In this document: piece after piece, positions 34,478 to 41,431 of the stretch | Layout: the number at the start of each line of letters is the position of its first letter | Position numbering within the stretch: position 1 is the stretch's first letter | Source of the DNA: Pseudomonadota bacterium | GTDB taxonomy: Bacteria; SAR324; XYD2-FULL-50-16; JAHJRI01 | NCBI GenBank assembly: GCA_022360105.1 | Contig: JAKSDL010000521.1 | Coordinates: 1-41,523, forward strand | Direction: 5' to 3' | Length of the DNA stretch: 41,523 bases | Position numbers and translations under genes: made by a program | The notes under the pieces: model-generated | The model's database searches: none | What the model was told of the DNA's origin: nothing | What the model saw: the letters and a program-made list of their open reading frames with translations, nothing else

Positions 34478-34697
34478 AGGAAATTTCTGTTTCAAAATAT
34501 GTATAAATTGAATTTAGGACAGGTCCTTTCAAACATTTTTATAACCGGACAGCTTTGTATTAGAGTTAATATCTGCATTATTTCAGTTACTTAAATTTGA
34601 CTGTTTCTGATTGTTCCTCCAGAAAGGCTTTTTTTTCTGTTTTTATTTTAAGATAGTGTGCTTTTTGCATTTTCTCCAAAAACCTTAGATGGTTTAT

Positions 34698-34774
34698 GCT
34701 GCTGCATGTTCAGCTGGTCACGCTCAATAGGACGTCACCGGCTGCAACCGGAGAAGATATTCAAGAGAAGCAGC
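34698..34774 (+). promoter_or_regulatory. Possible structured leader of the small secreted protein
   Basis: GCTGCT (34698-34703) can pair with AGCAGC (34769-34774), enclosing a small CCGG-CTGCAA-CCGG hairpin (34738-34751). The structure would end 49 bases before the start codon at 34824. It is short and I cannot match it to a known riboswitch. Confidence 0.25.
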
Positions 34775-34823
34775 GAAGATAATAAAGAAAAATATAGGAA
34801 GTTATTCACGAACGGAGAATTCA

Positions 34824-35108
34824 ATGAAGATTGTAAAAGTAACTCTAGTCACAGTTGTTTTAGGATTGTTCGCAAATGGAATGCTGGTAGCCCAGGAACA
34901 GGCAACGGGCATCTATCTGGACACTTTCGAAAAGTGTAATAACTATGCCAGGCACTTTTGCCTGAACGGTAGTCATGAAGCAGCTGTCAACAGGGAATTG
35001 CTTGATATGAAAAGGAAGGGATACCGCATCACACCGAAAGTTATTCGCAACGTGGCCAAATCAACACCTTCCAGACTGCGAAACCCGGTATCTGCAGGGA
35101 CTCAGTAA
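34824..35108 (+). CDS. Small secreted protein of unknown function
   Basis: I do not recognise this 94-residue protein. It has a clear signal peptide (MKIVKVTLVTVVLGLFANG, likely cleavage after LVAQ near residue 24) and a GGAG ribosome site 8 bases upstream (ACGGAGAATTCAATG). The mature part of about 70 residues is basic and carries two cysteines (C38 and C46, in EKCNNYARHFCLNGS), which may form a disulphide after export. The basic tail (KRKGYRITPKVIRNVAKSTP) has no known motif. It sits alone after a structured leader and before the chemoreceptor remnant on the other strand. Confidence 0.7.
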   Translation: MKIVKVTLVTVVLGLFANGMLVAQEQATGIYLDTFEKCNNYARHFCLNGSHEAAVNRELLDMKRKGYRITPKVIRNVAKSTPSRLRNPVSAGTQ

Positions 35109-35140
35109 GCGTGTACTTTTAGTACTTGCCGAGATCATTG

Positions 35141-35425
35141 TCATCTAAAATCGGAACCTTTCTTTTTTGGTATCTTCTTGTTTAGTTTCAGGTTTGTAAT
35201 CCTAAGCCAGTGATTCTTTTTTGGAATCACCTTGGGTTCCGGCACAAGTGCCACCCCAACCTTTGGAATATCCTCGTCTTCAGCCACTTCTACAGGAGTT
35301 GATAACTTCTGACTGAGATAAAATCCCCCCGTCAACTGTTGTAATTGAGTAGCCTGGACTGAAAGTTCCTCTGAGGAAGAGGCAGTTTCTTCTGATATGG
35401 ACGAATTTTGCTGCTCAATCTCTAT
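35141..35425 (-). pseudogene. C-terminal remnant of a methyl-accepting chemotaxis protein
   Basis: Read on the minus strand from 35425, just after an in-frame stop at 35426-35428, the frame gives 94 codons with no initiator. The first 40 residues match the end of the MCP signalling domain: IEQQNSSISEETASSSEE, then LSVQATQLQQLTGGFYLSQ, the usual SSEELxxQAxxLxxLxxxF pattern just before the chemoreceptor tail. A tail of about 50 residues rich in Pro, Val and Lys follows. Everything upstream (sensor, HAMP, methylation helices, hairpin tip) is gone, and the sequence beyond the stop at 35428 does not look like MCP. It is a truncated gene, left by deletion or rearrangement next to ttcA. Confidence 0.8.
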
Positions 35426-35470
35426 TTAACTTTTTTACACTGACAAAACAAAGGTTCTTACAGGATTCTC

Positions 35471-36217
35471 ATGGCAGATTCAGTGGCAAAAATTCGCAAC
35501 AGAGTTGTAAATGCAATCGCTGACTACGATATGTTGGAAGACGGCGACAAAATATTGGTAGCAGTCTCAGGAGGTATTGACTCAACTGTGCTTCTTTCTC
35601 TTCTTATCGAAATACAAAGACGGGCTCCATTCCAATTTAACCTGCAACCTGTTTTAGTACATCATGGCTTTCCCGGGTCAGAAACAAGTCACTTTGCAGA
35701 ATGGATAAAGCAGCAGGGATTCAACCTCACGATACTTGACTGTGAGACCTACCAAATGGCGAAACGGAATCTCAAAGAAGGTAAGTCCCCGTGCCAAATT
35801 TGCTCCCGATTAAGGCGGGGTGTTCTTTATACCTATGCCGTCAACAATGGGATTTCCAAGATTGCAGTGGGACATAACAGAGACGATTTCAATGAAACCT
35901 TACTTTTAAATATGTTTTATTCCGGAAAACTGGCAGGCATGCCGCCAATTTACAGGGCCAGCAATAATCAAATCAAGGTTATCAGGCCTATGTGCCACCT
36001 TGCAAAAGACCAAATCGGGGAATACGCAAATCACCTCAATGCTCCCTTGATAGAAAACCAGTTTTGCAGAGATATACCTAACAATTCCAGATACTTGATC
36101 AGAGATCTTCTTAACGGACTAAAAAAAGAAAATCCTGCAATCAGCACTAATATCTTGGCTGCTCAATCCAACATCATGCCTTCCCTGCTAATGGACAGGC
36201 GTTTTTGGGATTTGTAA
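35471..36217 (+). CDS. ttcA: tRNA 2-thiocytidine biosynthesis protein TtcA-like
   Basis: TtcA thiolates cytidine 32 of some tRNAs using ATP and an iron-sulphur cluster. The 248-residue product has the PP-loop AVSGGIDSTVLLSLL (residues 31-45), the first cluster cysteines in CQICSRLRRGVLY (C108, C111), and a third in ENQFCRDIPNNSRY (C199). These fit the three-cysteine [4Fe-4S] site. The family motif AVGHNRDDFNETLLLNMFYSG follows the cluster pair. It is shorter than the E. coli enzyme (311 residues), mainly at the C-terminus. An AGGA ribosome site precedes the ATG. Confidence 0.92.
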   Translation: MADSVAKIRNRVVNAIADYDMLEDGDKILVAVSGGIDSTVLLSLLIEIQRRAPFQFNLQPVLVHHGFPGSETSHFAEWIKQQGFNLTILDCETYQMAKRNLKEGKSPCQICSRLRRGVLYTYAVNNGISKIAVGHNRDDFNETLLLNMFYSGKLAGMPPIYRASNNQIKVIRPMCHLAKDQIGEYANHLNAPLIENQFCRDIPNNSRYLIRDLLNGLKKENPAISTNILAAQSNIMPSLLMDRRFWDL

Positions 36218-36405
36218 GCGAAAAATCAGGTTCATGATCCGCAATTCGGGCTGAATAATTCCCAATCAACTCTTTGATTCCAAGCAAGTTGACGTTCTCC
36301 AGACAATAATGCCACTATTTTTGGGTTCAATAACGAAAAACAACCCCATTTTCAATCCACCAAAAACACTCGTGGTCAATCGAATATCCATCCTAATAAA
36401 CCATT

Positions 36406-37410
36406 ATGTCTGAGAAAAAAGCAGGAAACACAATAAAACTTGTTTTAGGGATCATCATCAGCATCATTTTTCTTTATCTTGCATTTGGGAAAATTGATCC
36501 GACGAAAATGAAAGAGTCGTTTCTGACTGCTAATTATTGGTTTTTCATTCCGGCGACTTTGGTTATGTTTTTTTCCCATTGGACCAGGTCTGTTCGATGG
36601 AGATATTTCCTTAAATCAATAAAAACCATCAGGGTAAACAGGTTGTTTTCGGCCACACTGATTGGATACATGGGGAACTCCATACTTCCTGCCCATTTAG
36701 GAGAAATTTTCAGAGCCAATGTGGTGGGAAGAAACGAAGGTATTCCGACGAGCTCGGTTCTGGCAACTGTGGTGATTGAGCGGATTATTGATGTTCTGAC
36801 CCTGCTGATCATCATGCTCATAGCAGTGTTTGCCTATCCATTCCCGGAATGGGTGACACTGAGTGGATATATCATGTTTGCCGGAGTAGCAGCTCTGTTT
36901 CTTTTTCTCTTTCTACTGAAACAACAGCACAAACTGACTGTCAGTCTAATGAATTTTGGTCTGAATATACTGCCACAAAAGATTTCAAAAAAACTGGAGG
37001 AATTAATTTATACTTTCATCGATGGTTTGAACGGTATGAAGAAAAGGAGGGATTATATTAAGGTCATTGTCTACTCTCTTGTCATTTGGTTTTGTTATTG
37101 GCTCGTGTTTTACATTCTGTTTTATTCCTTTGATCTTGTTGAGACATACAGTCTTAATGCTGTTTCTTCCCTTGTTTTGTTGGTAATAACCACCATCAGC
37201 GTTGTGGTCCCTTCGTCACCCGGATATATAGGAACCTACCATTTTTTGTGTATGAAATCGCTTGAATTGTTTGGAGTACCGTCAACAGTAGGGTTATCAT
37301 ATGCTTTTATTGCACATGGCATCAGCATTGTTCCTACTGCGATTGTGGGGTTTGTGCTGGCCTGGAAGGAGGGAATCAGCAGGCTCAGCCAAAAAGACAT
37401 ACAGCATTGA
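36406..37410 (+). CDS. Flippase-like membrane protein (UPF0104 / LPG synthase TM-domain family)
   Basis: This is an integral membrane protein of 334 residues with about eight hydrophobic segments. It belongs to the family that includes the flippase domain of lysylphosphatidylglycerol synthase and many stand-alone proteins (UPF0104). Signature stretches are WRYFLKSI, YMGNSILPAHLGEIFRANVV (the conserved N-x-x-LPARxGE-like motif, with H in place of R) and the late VVVPSSPGYIGTYHFLC (P-x-S-PGxxGxxE-like motif). There is no soluble synthase domain. These proteins are thought to move lipids or polyprenol-linked sugars across the membrane. The gene converges with the cupin gene with only one base between. 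Confidence 0.87.
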   Translation: MSEKKAGNTIKLVLGIIISIIFLYLAFGKIDPTKMKESFLTANYWFFIPATLVMFFSHWTRSVRWRYFLKSIKTIRVNRLFSATLIGYMGNSILPAHLGEIFRANVVGRNEGIPTSSVLATVVIERIIDVLTLLIIMLIAVFAYPFPEWVTLSGYIMFAGVAALFLFLFLLKQQHKLTVSLMNFGLNILPQKISKKLEELIYTFIDGLNGMKKRRDYIKVIVYSLVIWFCYWLVFYILFYSFDLVETYSLNAVSSLVLLVITTISVVVPSSPGYIGTYHFLCMKSLELFGVPSTVGLSYAFIAHGISIVPTAIVGFVLAWKEGISRLSQKDIQH

Positions 37411-37411
37411 A

Positions 37412-37735
37412 CTATGGCAGGAAGTCTTCTCTAACCGGAGAAAATACTTCAACGGCAACAGAATCCTCAATTATATCCGCCCTGTGCTCAACACCTCCGG
37501 GTATACACCAGCTATCCCCAGGGTGGACTTCATGAAGCGTACCACCGATTGTTAAATTGATTCGACCGGAAATCAGTAATCCCGTTTGTTCATGAGGATG
37601 CTCGTGTTCAGGAAGCACTTTGTCCTTTTCCAGCTTGAATTTTGCCATTAAGGTTTTATCACCATAAGACAGCGTTTTGTAATGGATACCTTCCATTGGG
37701 GTTTTGTAACCTTCTTCATTTTTTTTAGAAAACAT
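37412..37735 (-). CDS. Cupin-domain protein
   Basis: This 107-residue protein has a single beta-barrel cupin domain. The metal-binding pattern is complete: PEHEHPHEQTGLLISG (His, His, Glu) in motif 1 and GDSWCIPGGVEHRADI (His) in motif 2. There is no other domain and no signal peptide. Small cupins of this type often act as sugar-binding or dioxygenase-like proteins, and I cannot name a substrate. It lies 13 bp downstream of the Nudix gene on the same strand, so they are probably co-transcribed. Confidence 0.85.
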   Translation of the reverse strand: MFSKKNEEGYKTPMEGIHYKTLSYGDKTLMAKFKLEKDKVLPEHEHPHEQTGLLISGRINLTIGGTLHEVHPGDSWCIPGGVEHRADIIEDSVAVEVFSPVREDFLP

Positions 37736-37748
37736 CTCAGGCTCCGAT

Positions 37749-38270
37749 CTATTTTTTCAACTGCTTGTTATCATTGATAAAATGTTGATAGCGCTGTAGT
37801 TCATCCAGAAAATTTGGTGTGAACACCTGCTCCTTTGCTCTACCTTCAATCTCACTAATTGTCCAGAATCGTCCTTCCGATATTTCCTCTTGATTGGTGA
37901 TTATCGGTCCATCCCACACACACGAGAATGTGGATACGTATTCCGATTCAAAATTGTTACTATGGAGGTACTTGTACAAAAATTCAATCGTGACCGGTTC
38001 AAAACCCAATTCCTCCCTGGTTTCTCTGAGGGCCGCGTCTTGATAATCTTCTCCCAAATCAACATGCCCTCCAACGGAAGTATCCCATTTTCCAGGTTGG
38101 ACATCCTTTTGCGGTCCTCTTTTCTGGAGGAACAATTGTCCGTTGGAATTGAAAACCAACACGTGAGATACCCGATGAATCAGCTCCGGATTGCCATGTA
38201 CCTCACTCCTCGTAGCTTTCCCAATTGGTTGATCATCTTTGTTGACAACAGTGAATACCTCTTCTTTCAT
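37749..38270 (-). CDS. Nudix hydrolase (YfcD / isopentenyl-isomerase-like group)
   Basis: This 173-residue protein has a complete Nudix box, GGHVDLGEDYQDAALRETRE followed by ELGF (G68 to F90), with all metal-binding glutamates. The upstream segment (TVVNKDDQPIGKATRSEVHG) and the middle FLQKRGPQKDVQPGKWDTS are typical of the YfcD and Idi-like subgroup, often annotated as diphosphatases of unknown substrate. It lies in front of a small cupin gene and behind selD, with no clear pathway connection. Confidence 0.9.
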   Translation of the reverse strand: MKEEVFTVVNKDDQPIGKATRSEVHGNPELIHRVSHVLVFNSNGQLFLQKRGPQKDVQPGKWDTSVGGHVDLGEDYQDAALRETREELGFEPVTIEFLYKYLHSNNFESEYVSTFSCVWDGPIITNQEEISEGRFWTISEIEGRAKEQVFTPNFLDELQRYQHFINDNKQLKK

Positions 38271-38330
38271 AAGAACAATACTGGCAGGACCTGTTAAGTG
38301 AAGGATTTGAAAACCTAAACCAACAAGAAT

Positions 38331-39392
38331 TTAACTAAAAACCATGTGATCTGAGCCTTGCAAATCAGTTGTTTGTCCAATAATGGCAGAATCAGAGACC
38401 CCTGCCTGTAATAGTTTGTCCAGAAGTTGGTCTGCCTGATCCCCTCCTATGCTTATCAGCAGGCCGCCGCTGGTTTGTGGATCGAATACTATTTCCTGGT
38501 GCCAGGCTGGTAAATTAATATCGAATCTTACGTGTCCATCAGTCAGCAATCGATTCTGGTCATTAACCCCGGTTGAAACACCTTTTTGATACATTTCCAG
38601 GGCTTCATCCAGAATTGGAATGGCATCCATGGATATCTCCAATGTTATACCGGAGCCTGTTGCCATTTCGTAGCCATGACCAACCAGACCAAATCCCGTA
38701 ACATCTGTCACAGCACTTGGTGAAAAAGCTTTGAGCACTTCCGCAGCATTTTTGTTAAGTTCTTTCATGGTATCCAGACAGCGACCAATTGCTTTTTCAG
38801 AAACCAGGTCCTTCAAATTGGCATTTAGCAATACACCGGTACCAATTGCCTTGGTAAGAATCAATTTTTCGCCTGCTTTTGCTTTATTATTGGACCAGTA
38901 TTTTTGGGGGTGGACAATTCCGGTAACCGATAAGCCAAATTTTGGTTCATCGTTTTCAACGGAATGACCACCGGCTAAAACAGCTCCTGCTTCAGTGATC
39001 TTGGAAAGTGCCCCGGCAATAATCTGGTGCAAGACGTCATCATCCAATTTGTCGGGAGGGAAGTTGACCAGATTCAAGCATGCTAAAGGAGTCCCGCCCA
39101 TGGCATATACATCACTAATCGCATTGGCTGCAGCGATTTGACCAAATTCGTAGGGGTCATCCACAGGTGGAGTGATAAAATCAGCGGTTGTGACTAATGC
39201 CTGATCATCGGAAATTTTATACACTCCGGCGTCGTCGCTGCTGTCATAGCCAACCAATAGATTTGGATCATTGTTTTTTGGCAAACTTGCCAATAGTTTA
39301 CTCAGTCCGACCGGACTGACTTTAGCAGCTCAACCGCAGGTTTTTGAAAGACCCGTCAACGTTGACTTTTGAAAAGGATTCCACCTGGCCAT
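38331..39392 (-). CDS. selD: Selenide, water dikinase SelD, probably a selenocysteine-containing selenoprotein
   Basis: SelD makes selenophosphate from selenide and ATP, the selenium donor for selenocysteine and selenouridine. Reading stops apparently at an in-frame TGA (39330-39332), and a plain search would start at TTG 39293 with the catalytic segment missing. Through the TGA the frame runs to an ATG at 39392 (353 residues, normal length). The N-terminus then reads LSKTCG-U-AAKVSP, where U21 sits at the catalytic Cys17 position of E. coli SelD and K24 at its Lys20. The rest matches the family: NLLVGYDSSDDAGVY, TADFITPPVDDPYEFGQIAA, AGGHSVENDEPKFGL, SAVTDVTGFGLVGH and DPQTSGGLLISI. A SECIS-like hairpin follows the TGA directly. 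Confidence 0.93.
39302..39332 (-). promoter_or_regulatory. UGA selenocysteine codon with SECIS-like hairpin
   Basis: On the minus strand the TGA codon (39332-39330) is followed after 10 bases by UCAGUCC-GGUC-GGACUGA, a perfect 7-bp stem with a GGUC loop (39319-39302). The loop starts 17 nt after the UGA. Bacterial SECIS elements have the UGA close upstream of a stem whose apical loop carries a GGU(C)-type motif recognised by SelB, and both spacing and loop fit. Confidence 0.82.
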
Positions 39393-39572
39393 GCAGTTAT
39401 CTCAAATTCAAAGGGTGATAGTTAGGTAGCTAAAATGCAGATGCACAAAGTATCATATTAGATCGCAAGCCGAAATTCCGTCAAATAGAGTTCTTTGAAC
39501 ATCCGGAGCTCGTTGAACCGATTAAGCTTGGGTGATCTGGCGCAATAACCTTTGCTTGCCGAGACTGATTCC

Positions 39573-39839
39573 ATGAAAACAGACGAACTCCTAGCATCTC
39601 TTCAGCACCTGATGCAAGACCAGGCGCTAACAGACAAAAAAGAGTGGTGGGAAAACTATTTGAAGCATGTCATAACTTTTCGAGGTGTCGGTATCCCTGG
39701 TATTCGAGAAACCGTAAAAAGCTGGTATAAAAATGAAGGGATCTCAGATCTGTCGCTGGAAAGCCAGCTTGACATTGCCATGCGTTTGCTGGAAGAACCA
39801 ATAAACGTTTTGAATCTCAGGAAAAAGAAGTATGGTTGA
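39573..39839 (+). pseudogene. N-terminal fragment of an AlkD-like DNA alkylation repair gene
   Basis: The frame from the ATG at 39573 (a TTG at 39552 is also open) gives about 88 residues. It resembles the first part of DNA alkylation repair (AlkD/HEAT-like) proteins: KEWWENYLKHVITFRGVGIP, then RETVKSWYKNEGI and LESQLDIAMRLLEEP. These proteins normally continue for well over 200 residues. Here the match ends at EEPIN and the frame closes after VLNLRKKKYG. A one-base shift would give 18 further codons (FESQEKEVWLKQLKLIK) before a stop, which may be the end of a deleted gene. I regard it as a truncated pseudogene, though a short functional product cannot be excluded. Confidence 0.55.
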
Positions 39840-39862
39840 AACAACTGAAATTAATAAAATAG

Positions 39863-40336
39863 ATGCAAGCCATGACATATACTGTTGCTGAACTGTTGAA
39901 CAAATTACACAAGAATGAAGTTAAACTGGCATTTATTGCCGCCGGCGGAGGAGTTGGATTATTTGAATTATTTAAAATTCCTGGTGCCAGCAAAGTACTG
40001 ACAGAGGGCAGAATGTTATACAGCAAGGAATCATTCGAGTCATTTCTTGAGAAGCCCATTTCCGGTCCATTCGTGTCACAGGAAACGGCAAATCTTCTGG
40101 CCACTCGGCTGGATCTTTCTTCAGAAGCTGATATTTGCCTTGCTTTCACCTGCGCATTGTCAACAGATAGAGAGCGCAGGGGTGAAAACCGTGGTTATCT
40201 TGCATTGTGCCACAAACAACAAATCATCGTTCGGCAGTTAATAGAAGTTGAAGGAGAAAATCGAGCAGATCAGGATAATTATGTCACCCGGAAAATCCTT
40301 AAACAAATCATACATTACCTCGAAAAGGAAAGATGA
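39863..40336 (+). CDS. CinA C-terminal-like protein with altered active-site motif
   Basis: This 157-residue protein resembles the CinA C-terminal domain (PncC, nicotinamide-nucleotide amidohydrolase): FKIPGASKVLTEGRMLYSKE matches the GxSxxFxxGxxxYS stretch, VSQETANLLA matches VSExxAxxMA, and a Gly-containing CALSTDRERRGENRGYLAL replaces the GIAGPxG region. The family motif ESCTGG, which contains the proposed catalytic residues, reads IAAGGGVG here (about residues 25-32), so NMN deamidation is doubtful. The start may be ATG 39863 or 39872. The nucleotidyltransferase gene begins in its stop codon, so the pair is translationally coupled and probably works together on a nicotinamide nucleotide. 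Confidence 0.75.
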   Translation: MQAMTYTVAELLNKLHKNEVKLAFIAAGGGVGLFELFKIPGASKVLTEGRMLYSKESFESFLEKPISGPFVSQETANLLATRLDLSSEADICLAFTCALSTDRERRGENRGYLALCHKQQIIVRQLIEVEGENRADQDNYVTRKILKQIIHYLEKER

Positions 40337-40872
40337 AGCTTTATGATAAATCAGGTCAGGCACAGCCACTGACAACACTGGCTGACTTCAAAAATCTGGC
40401 AGTGTATCCGGGTTCTTTTAACCCGCTGCACGATGGTCACAAGGGACTGACTGATTTGCTAATTAGCCATGGATTCAAGATGGTATTTGAGATCAGCCGA
40501 TCACGCTATCAAAAACCTCCTTATGATAAAAATCATATGGATAGACTGGTTAAACAATTTACCGGCTATGCTGATCTTCTGGTATCCGATGCGCCGTTGT
40601 TTAGTCAGAAAAGAGACCAATTGGCTCAATTCGATCCTTATTGGGTGATGGGATACGATACAGCAAAAAGGTGGCTGGATGAAAACAAAAAAGTGGATGA
40701 TGCCGAGTTGAAAAGAATCTCTAACATGAAAGTGATATTTGTTGGACGACTTAGTGATGGCGTATACCACGACCCGTCAAATCTTCTGAATGGTTCCGAA
40801 ACATTTGAAACCAAGATATTTCATTTCCATTGTGACATATCGTCTACCAAAATCAGAGAGTCCGGGAGATAA
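40333..40872 (+). CDS. Cytidylyltransferase-like nucleotidyltransferase (NMN/NaMN adenylyltransferase-like)
   Basis: This 179-residue protein has the HxGH-type nucleotidylyltransferase fold. AVYPGSFNPLHDGHKGL (residues 23-39) carries the two phosphate-binding histidines H33 and H36, and the C-terminal ISSTKIRE (near 169-176) is the second ATP motif. The layout matches NadD and NMN adenylyltransferases, though the middle (YWVMGYDTAKRWLDENK) differs from standard NadD. The ATG overlaps the CinA-like gene's stop (ATGA). Coupling with a CinA homologue fits a role in pyridine nucleotide recycling. The substrate is not settled by sequence. Confidence 0.82.
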   Translation: MKLYDKSGQAQPLTTLADFKNLAVYPGSFNPLHDGHKGLTDLLISHGFKMVFEISRSRYQKPPYDKNHMDRLVKQFTGYADLLVSDAPLFSQKRDQLAQFDPYWVMGYDTAKRWLDENKKVDDAELKRISNMKVIFVGRLSDGVYHDPSNLLNGSETFETKIFHFHCDISSTKIRESGR

Positions 40873-40922
40873 ACTGCTCTCCTCCGCTCCCGGCCCCACA
40901 CTGACCAGAGCAACCTTCCTTA

Positions 40923-40950
40923 TTGACCTCAAAAGGTGTTAGCGTATAAT
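40923..40950 (+). promoter_or_regulatory. Strong sigma-70-type promoter for the SiaC-like gene
   Basis: TTGACC (40923-40928) and a perfect TATAAT (40945-40950) are separated by 16 bp. Transcription would begin near 40957, leaving a leader of about 78 bases before the start codon at 41035. Confidence 0.7.
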
Positions 40951-41034
40951 ACAATTAGTAATTTATAAACAATAACAATTAAGTGAAGAACCAATCCCAG
41001 ACACAACCACTTTGAAAAACCCGAATAATACCAA

Positions 41035-41430
41035 ATGGTAAATATGGAAAACCTGATTATTGAAGCGACCAAATACACGCCAACTATTTCCTTTGATGCA
41101 GGTACAAATATCCTGGAAATACATGGCGAAACCTATCCTGAAAACACTGCCGAGTTTTATTCACCGGTTTTCGACTGGTTGGAGAAGTATTTGAACCAAC
41201 TGAATGACCAACAAGTGATTGTCAATATGGAAATTGTGTATTTTAACAGCAGTTCCTCCAAAGTATTAATGGATTTGTTCGATCGGTTGGAAGAGGCCGT
41301 GAAAGAAGGAAAAAACATCACCTTGAACTGGATATACGATCGGGAAGATGAAAGTGCCTTGGAATATGGTGAAGAATTCCAGGAAGACCTTGAAATTCTG
41401 AAGTTAAACCTTATTGAAAAACCGAGTTAA
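41035..41430 (+). CDS. SiaC family regulatory phosphoprotein (DUF1987)
   Basis: This 131-residue protein is of the DUF1987 family, now known from SiaC of Pseudomonas aeruginosa. There it is phosphorylated by the kinase SiaB, dephosphorylated by the phosphatase SiaA, and switches the diguanylate cyclase SiaD. The signature is ATKYTPTISFDAGTNILEI, then YPENTAEFYSPVFDWLEKYL and VNMEIVYFNSSSSKVLMDLF. The serine after YFN (S72) sits where the regulatory Thr lies in SiaC. ATG codons at 41035 and 41044 are both possible. The next gene, one base past the stop, looks SiaB-like. The protein is probably a switch for c-di-GMP or stress signalling. Confidence 0.88.
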   Translation: MVNMENLIIEATKYTPTISFDAGTNILEIHGETYPENTAEFYSPVFDWLEKYLNQLNDQQVIVNMEIVYFNSSSSKVLMDLFDRLEEAVKEGKNITLNWIYDREDESALEYGEEFQEDLEILKLNLIEKPS

Positions 41431-41431
41431 A

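Larger units (their letters stand above)
34164..34823. other. Noncoding region of 660 bp with several repeats and hairpins
   Basis: No coding gene is supported in this stretch between the divergent tandem-repeat gene and the small secreted protein. It contains a hairpin at 34244-34279, three copies of a GTCGCGAAYGT-like element between 34346 and 34477, a T-rich tract near 34630-34650, and a possible structured leader at 34698-34774. The amount of structure suggests a regulatory region or an undetected RNA. Confidence 0.5.

Noticed and set aside
34711..34751. Resemblance of GGTCACGC and the nearby CCGG hairpin to a c-di-GMP-I riboswitch.
   Set aside because: Only the first eight bases match. 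The conserved core, tetraloop and receptor of the riboswitch are missing.
34658..34939. Open frame of 93 codons overlapping the small secreted-protein gene.
   Set aside because: The overlapping frame at 34824 has a ribosome site and a signal peptide. This one has neither and looks like chance.
39538..39560. TGGC ... TTTGC resembling a sigma-54 promoter before the AlkD-like fragment.
   Set aside because: The GG and GC dinucleotides are 13 bases apart instead of 10, so the spacing is wrong.
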